A DNA stretch of 9,490 nucleotides from Erythrobacter sp. UBA3075 (GTDB lineage: Bacteria > Pseudomonadota > Alphaproteobacteria > Sphingomonadales > Sphingomonadaceae). Positions 5,821-9,490 of the stretch are shown piece after piece. The stretch is from positions 3,092 through 12,581 of the forward strand of contig DFBR01000099.1 in the NCBI GenBank assembly GCA_002367375.1. Direction: 5' to 3'. Every line of letters starts with the position of its first letter. Position 1 is the stretch's first letter. The notes under the pieces were generated by a model. That model ran no database searches. It was not told the origin of the DNA and worked only from the letters and a program-made list of their open reading frames with translations. A program made the translations under genes and the position numbers.

Positions 5821-6717
5821 ATGGATAGCTTCCCCGCCCCCGCCCTCGCCATGGTCGAAAACATGCGCGCCGCAGCCGAGACTGATCCCGCGCGCGCTAT
5901 CGCTTTTCAGGGCGCGCCGGGCGCCAATTCGCACCGCGCCGTGCTCGAATGGGAGCCAGACGCTCTGCCGCTGCCATGCTTCGGCTTTGCCGACGCCATT
6001 GACGCTGTAAAAAACGGGCGCGCGGGCTGCGCCATGATCCCGATTGAAAACTCGCAGGCGGGACGCGTTGCCGATATCCATTTCCTGCTACCGGAAAGCG
6101 GGCTTTCGATCGTGGGTGAGCATTTCCTGCCAATTCACCACGCGCTGATGGCGCTTGATACAAAAGGCCCGTTTACCGCGGCCTATAGCCATCCGCATGC
6201 GCTGAGCCAAAGCCGCCGCTATCTGCGCGAGCGTGGCATTGTACCGCTAAGCCATGCCGACACGGCAGGGGCAGCCGCGCATGTCGCCGAGAAAGGTGAT
6301 CCGGGCGTTGCGGCGATTGCGCCGATGCTGGCGGCCGATCTCTACGGCCTGAAAATCGTCGATGAAAATGTCGAGGATAGCGCTGACAACACCACGCGCT
6401 TTGTCGTGCTGGCACGCGAACCGCTCCCGCTCGGCGAATTCAACGGGCAAGAGACGATGACCACCTTCGTTTTCGAAGTGAAGAACATCCCCGCCGCGCT
6501 TTACAAGGCGATGGGCGGTTTTGCGACCAATGGCGTCAATATGACCAAGCTGGAAAGCTATCAAAAGGGCGCGAGCTTTTCCGCCACCATGTTCTACGCC
6601 GACATTGTCGGTTCACCCGATGATCCAGCAGTTGGCCGCGCGCTGGAAGAGCTGGCTTTTCATTGCAAGGGCGTGACGATGTTCGGAACATATCCGCTTG
6701 CGCGCCAGCGCGGTTGA
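5821..6717 (+). CDS. pheA: Prephenate dehydratase with C-terminal ACT domain
   Basis: A 298-residue monofunctional prephenate dehydratase, converting prephenate to phenylpyruvate in phenylalanine synthesis (cytosol). The catalytic domain begins with AIAFQGAPGANSH (26-38), then PIENSQAGRVADIHFLL (74-90), SHPHALSQ (123-130) and NTTRFVVL (190-197), whose Thr-Arg-Phe is the conserved active-site triplet. The ACT domain spans about 213-296 (AALYKAMGGFATNGVN 226-240, MTKLESYQKG 241-250), where phenylalanine binds for feedback inhibition. There is no chorismate mutase domain at the N-terminus; residues 1-25 are a short alanine-rich helix of a kind I associate with sphingomonad homologues. ATG 5821 is kept on that basis, although Met11 or Met15 are possible starts and the ribosome site is weak. 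The gene stands alone: the next gene starts 64 bp later without an obvious terminator between, so read-through is possible. Confidence 0.95.
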   Translation: MDSFPAPALAMVENMRAAAETDPARAIAFQGAPGANSHRAVLEWEPDALPLPCFGFADAIDAVKNGRAGCAMIPIENSQAGRVADIHFLLPESGLSIVGEHFLPIHHALMALDTKGPFTAAYSHPHALSQSRRYLRERGIVPLSHADTAGAAAHVAEKGDPGVAAIAPMLAADLYGLKIVDENVEDSADNTTRFVVLAREPLPLGEFNGQETMTTFVFEVKNIPAALYKAMGGFATNGVNMTKLESYQKGASFSATMFYADIVGSPDDPAVGRALEELAFHCKGVTMFGTYPLARQRG

Positions 6718-6781
6718 AAAATCTGGCTCTGACGTTGCCAAGTCATTGCTTCGCAACGAACCCCATGGCACCTAGGGTGAC

Positions 6782-7474
6782 GTGACGGCGGGGCAATCTC
6801 CAACCACTGGCAAGGAATATGACGCGCTGCCGGCGCGAGGCGAGGATTTCTCGCAGGCGTGGCAGGACATGCGCGCCGACGATTCGATCCAATATGCCGA
6901 AGTCGCGATGCCCGAACAGGCACCGCCGCCCGATTGGTGGGTAAATTTCATGGATTGGCTGTCCCAATTCATGGCCCCAGTGGGACGGTTCTTCGTCTTT
7001 ATCTGGCCGGTGCTTTCGTGGGTTTTGATCGGAGCCGGTATCGCGCTGCTTGTTTACCTGATCTGGCGGACTTTCGGCCCGGATTTGCAGGCCAAGCGCA
7101 GCCGACTGGAAAAACCCGAGGAGTGGGTGCCCAATCAGCAAGAGGCGCTCGCGCTGCTGGAAGAAGCGGACCGGCTGGCGGCAGAGGGTCAGTTCGACGA
7201 GGCGACGCATCTGCTGCTGAAACGCTCGGTCGGGCAGATCGCGCAGGCGCGGCCCGATCTTGTCGAACCATCCAGCACCGCAAGAGAGCTGTCCGCCGAA
7301 CCCCGCATTCCCGAAGGCGCCCGCACCGCCTTCGCCGAGATCGCAGGGCGCGTGGAGCGTAGCCTGTTTGCGCTCTCCAGCCTGTCAGCCAATGACTGGC
7401 AGGCTGCACGCGATGCCTATGCCGAATTCGCGCTTGAGCAGAAATCGCTCGGCGACCGGGCGCTGGCGAGATGA
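6782..7474 (+). CDS. DUF4129 domain-containing membrane protein of a MoxR operon
   Basis: A 230-residue protein of unknown biochemical function. The N-terminal 60 residues are soluble and acidic. A long hydrophobic stretch at about 66-96, rich in Trp and Phe, forms one membrane span, perhaps preceded by an interfacial helix. The C-terminal part (about 118-222) is helical: EALALLEEADRLAAEGQFDE then ATHLLLKRSVGQI, resembling the DUF4129 domain found beside MoxR and DUF4350 genes. The GTG at 6782 has a short-spaced AGGG (6774-6777) before it; the nearest in-frame ATG would be Met30, so the true N-terminus is uncertain. The 64 bp upstream contains no terminator and no clear promoter. The stop overlaps the next gene as ATGA, so the three genes form one operon. 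A role in helping a MoxR ATPase act on membrane or envelope targets is inferred from context. Confidence 0.82.
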   Translation: MTAGQSPTTGKEYDALPARGEDFSQAWQDMRADDSIQYAEVAMPEQAPPPDWWVNFMDWLSQFMAPVGRFFVFIWPVLSWVLIGAGIALLVYLIWRTFGPDLQAKRSRLEKPEEWVPNQQEALALLEEADRLAAEGQFDEATHLLLKRSVGQIAQARPDLVEPSSTARELSAEPRIPEGARTAFAEIAGRVERSLFALSSLSANDWQAARDAYAEFALEQKSLGDRALAR

Positions 7475-8729
7475 GCCGGGCGCACAATCCATTCCGGCCA
7501 GGCATGGTGCTGGCGGTGCTGGCCATTGGCGTGCTCGCGTTCCTGCTGATGCTCTATGCGCTGGGCCAGGGCTGGGATGGCAGCGATGATCGCAATGGCG
7601 GCAGCCACGCTGCAGCGAACGGGCTGAACGGCTTTGCCGGACTGGCGACCATGCTCGAAGACACTGGCTACGATGTGGAAATCTCGCGCAGCCGAGGGAG
7701 CTACGACACTTATGGCTTGCTGGTGCTGACCCCGCCAATGTTTGGCGATGGCGAGGATTTGGCCGAGATCATCATTGACCGGCGGGAAAATGACTACGGG
7801 CCAACGATGGTCATCCTGCCGAAGTGGACGGCCTTCCCCATACCCGCCCAGCTCGATGTGGAAGCAGAGGAAGGCTGGGTATTCCTGACCAATGCTCGCA
7901 GCCCCGCCTGGTTCGAAGGGCTTGAATTTGCCGAAGGCAGCGAGCTGGAATTGGGCGAAACCAAGGGTTGGAACGGGATCGGGATGAGCGGGACGCTGCC
8001 CGAAGCTGAATCCGTTCAGGCCTTGACCACACAGCCCAATGAAGAACTGCGCGCCCACGTGCTCGACAGCGAGGGTCACCTGTTGGTGGGTGATTTGCCG
8101 GACAGCTATGATCCTGCTGACTACGACTATGCGCCCTACCCCACGACAATCGTATTCGAACCCGATTTGATGAACAATTATGGCCTCGCCGATGAAGATC
8201 GCGCGCGCCTTGCATTCCTGCTGATCGAAAATGCCACCGAAGGCGACGTCAATATGCCGATTGTCTTCGACCTGACCTTGCCGGGCCTTGGCGCGAGCGA
8301 AAACCTGCTGACACTTGCCTTCAGCCCGCCATTCCTTGCCGCGACCCTGTGCCTGTTGCTGGCCGCTCTGGTTATCGCATGGCGCGGCTTCCGGCGCTTT
8401 GGCCCGCCCGTGGCAGAAGTGCCCGCCATGGCGCAGGGCAAGCGGCAATTGGCGCGCAATGGTGCCTCGCTGGTGGAACGAGTCAAACGCTTCCACCTGC
8501 TGGCCGACCCCTATGCCGCGCTGATGAGCAGGCGCATTGGTGATGCGCTCGGCATACGTGAGCCCCATCCCGAAGCCCGTGCAACGGCCATCGACAGCGC
8601 GCTTGAGCGACGCGGCATCGAAGGCCCCGGCTTCACCCAAAGAGCCAATGAATTGCGCGGTGCATCACGCCCGCGCGACATACTGCGTGCTGCTGGCGCG
8701 TTGAAATCCATCGAAAGGACGCTGAAACG

Positions 8730-8733
<4 letters not shown>
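7471..8733 (+). CDS. DUF4350 domain-containing membrane protein
   Basis: A 420-residue protein with a membrane span at 11-33, a large region between spans (about 34-285, presumably periplasmic), a second span at about 286-305 and a basic cytosolic C-terminal region. The stretch after the first span (AANGLNGFAGLATMLEDTGYDV, about 48-69) and EPDLMNNYGLADEDRA (230-245) match DUF4350, whose fold resembles GldG/ABC-type-associated and glutamine-amidotransferase-like domains without obvious catalytic residues. The C-terminal region ends in repeated basic helices (GASRPRDILRAAGALKSIERTLKR), suitable for contact with the MoxR ATPase. It overlaps both neighbours by ATGA (7471-7474 and 8730-8733). No enzymatic role is established for the family; a structural or regulatory partner of MoxR is inferred. 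A 407-aa open frame on the opposite strand is a coding shadow. Confidence 0.85.

Positions 8734-9490
<757 letters not shown>

Noticed and set aside
6734..6757. Possible terminator after pheA (GTTGC ... GCAAC and an inner TTGC/GCAA)
   Set aside because: The stems are 4-5 bp, the two pairings compete and no T tract follows, so it does not meet the terminator pattern.
7417..8640. 407-codon open frame on the minus strand opposite the DUF4350 gene
   Set aside because: It lies wholly antisense to a gene with recognisable domain motifs, membrane spans and ATGA junctions. Its product is His/Gln/Arg-rich with no recognisable motif, as expected from the reverse strand of GC-rich coding DNA.

Overview
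The window is 9.49 kb of dense, GC-rich bacterial chromosome: ten genes, at least four ATGA stop/start overlaps, and no gene-free stretch over 300 bases (the longest gap is about 138 bp). Gene content points to an alphaproteobacterium, most likely Sphingomonadales and perhaps Erythrobacteraceae. The pointers are the ppx-rlmE pair, a membrane-anchored CycM-like cytochrome c divergent from a prephenate dehydratase with a sphingomonad-like N-terminus, and a DUF4129-DUF4350-MoxR operon. The taxon is inferred from protein character, not from a search.

Region 1 (1-3006) looks like one end of an organoarsenic (arsenosugar-type) gene cluster. It opens with the 3' part of an As(III) S-adenosylmethyltransferase (arsM) on the + strand. 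An extended SDR oxidoreductase follows, starting inside the arsM stop region. Two minus-strand genes converge on these: a CofC-like nucleotidyl/glycosyltransferase and a GT2 glycosyltransferase. Both belong to families named for co-occurrence with the rSAM/selenodomain (ArsS) arsenosugar system. The SDR and GT2 genes share a single CTAG, in which each strand reads its own TAG stop. ArsS is not in the window; if present it should lie to the left.

Region 2 (3145-5063) is a housekeeping pair: a Ppx/GppA phosphatase with a very basic N-terminal extension, and rlmE (23S rRNA Um2552 methyltransferase), joined by an ATGA overlap. A strong symmetrical terminator follows and should work in both directions.

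Region 3 (5093-6717) holds a membrane-anchored cytochrome c with a glutamate-rich tail (minus strand). It diverges from prephenate dehydratase (plus strand, phenylalanine synthesis) across a 119-bp gap.

Region 4 (6782-9490) is an operon of a DUF4129 protein, a DUF4350 protein and a MoxR-family AAA+ ATPase, joined by ATGA overlaps. The ATPase runs off the right edge at its GASPR motif. A DUF58 gene would be expected next.

No tRNA, rRNA, insertion sequence, CRISPR array or phage gene is visible. The most notable content is the arsenic/organoarsenic cluster, particularly the SDR coupled to an ArsM that appears to lack the usual third catalytic cysteine.
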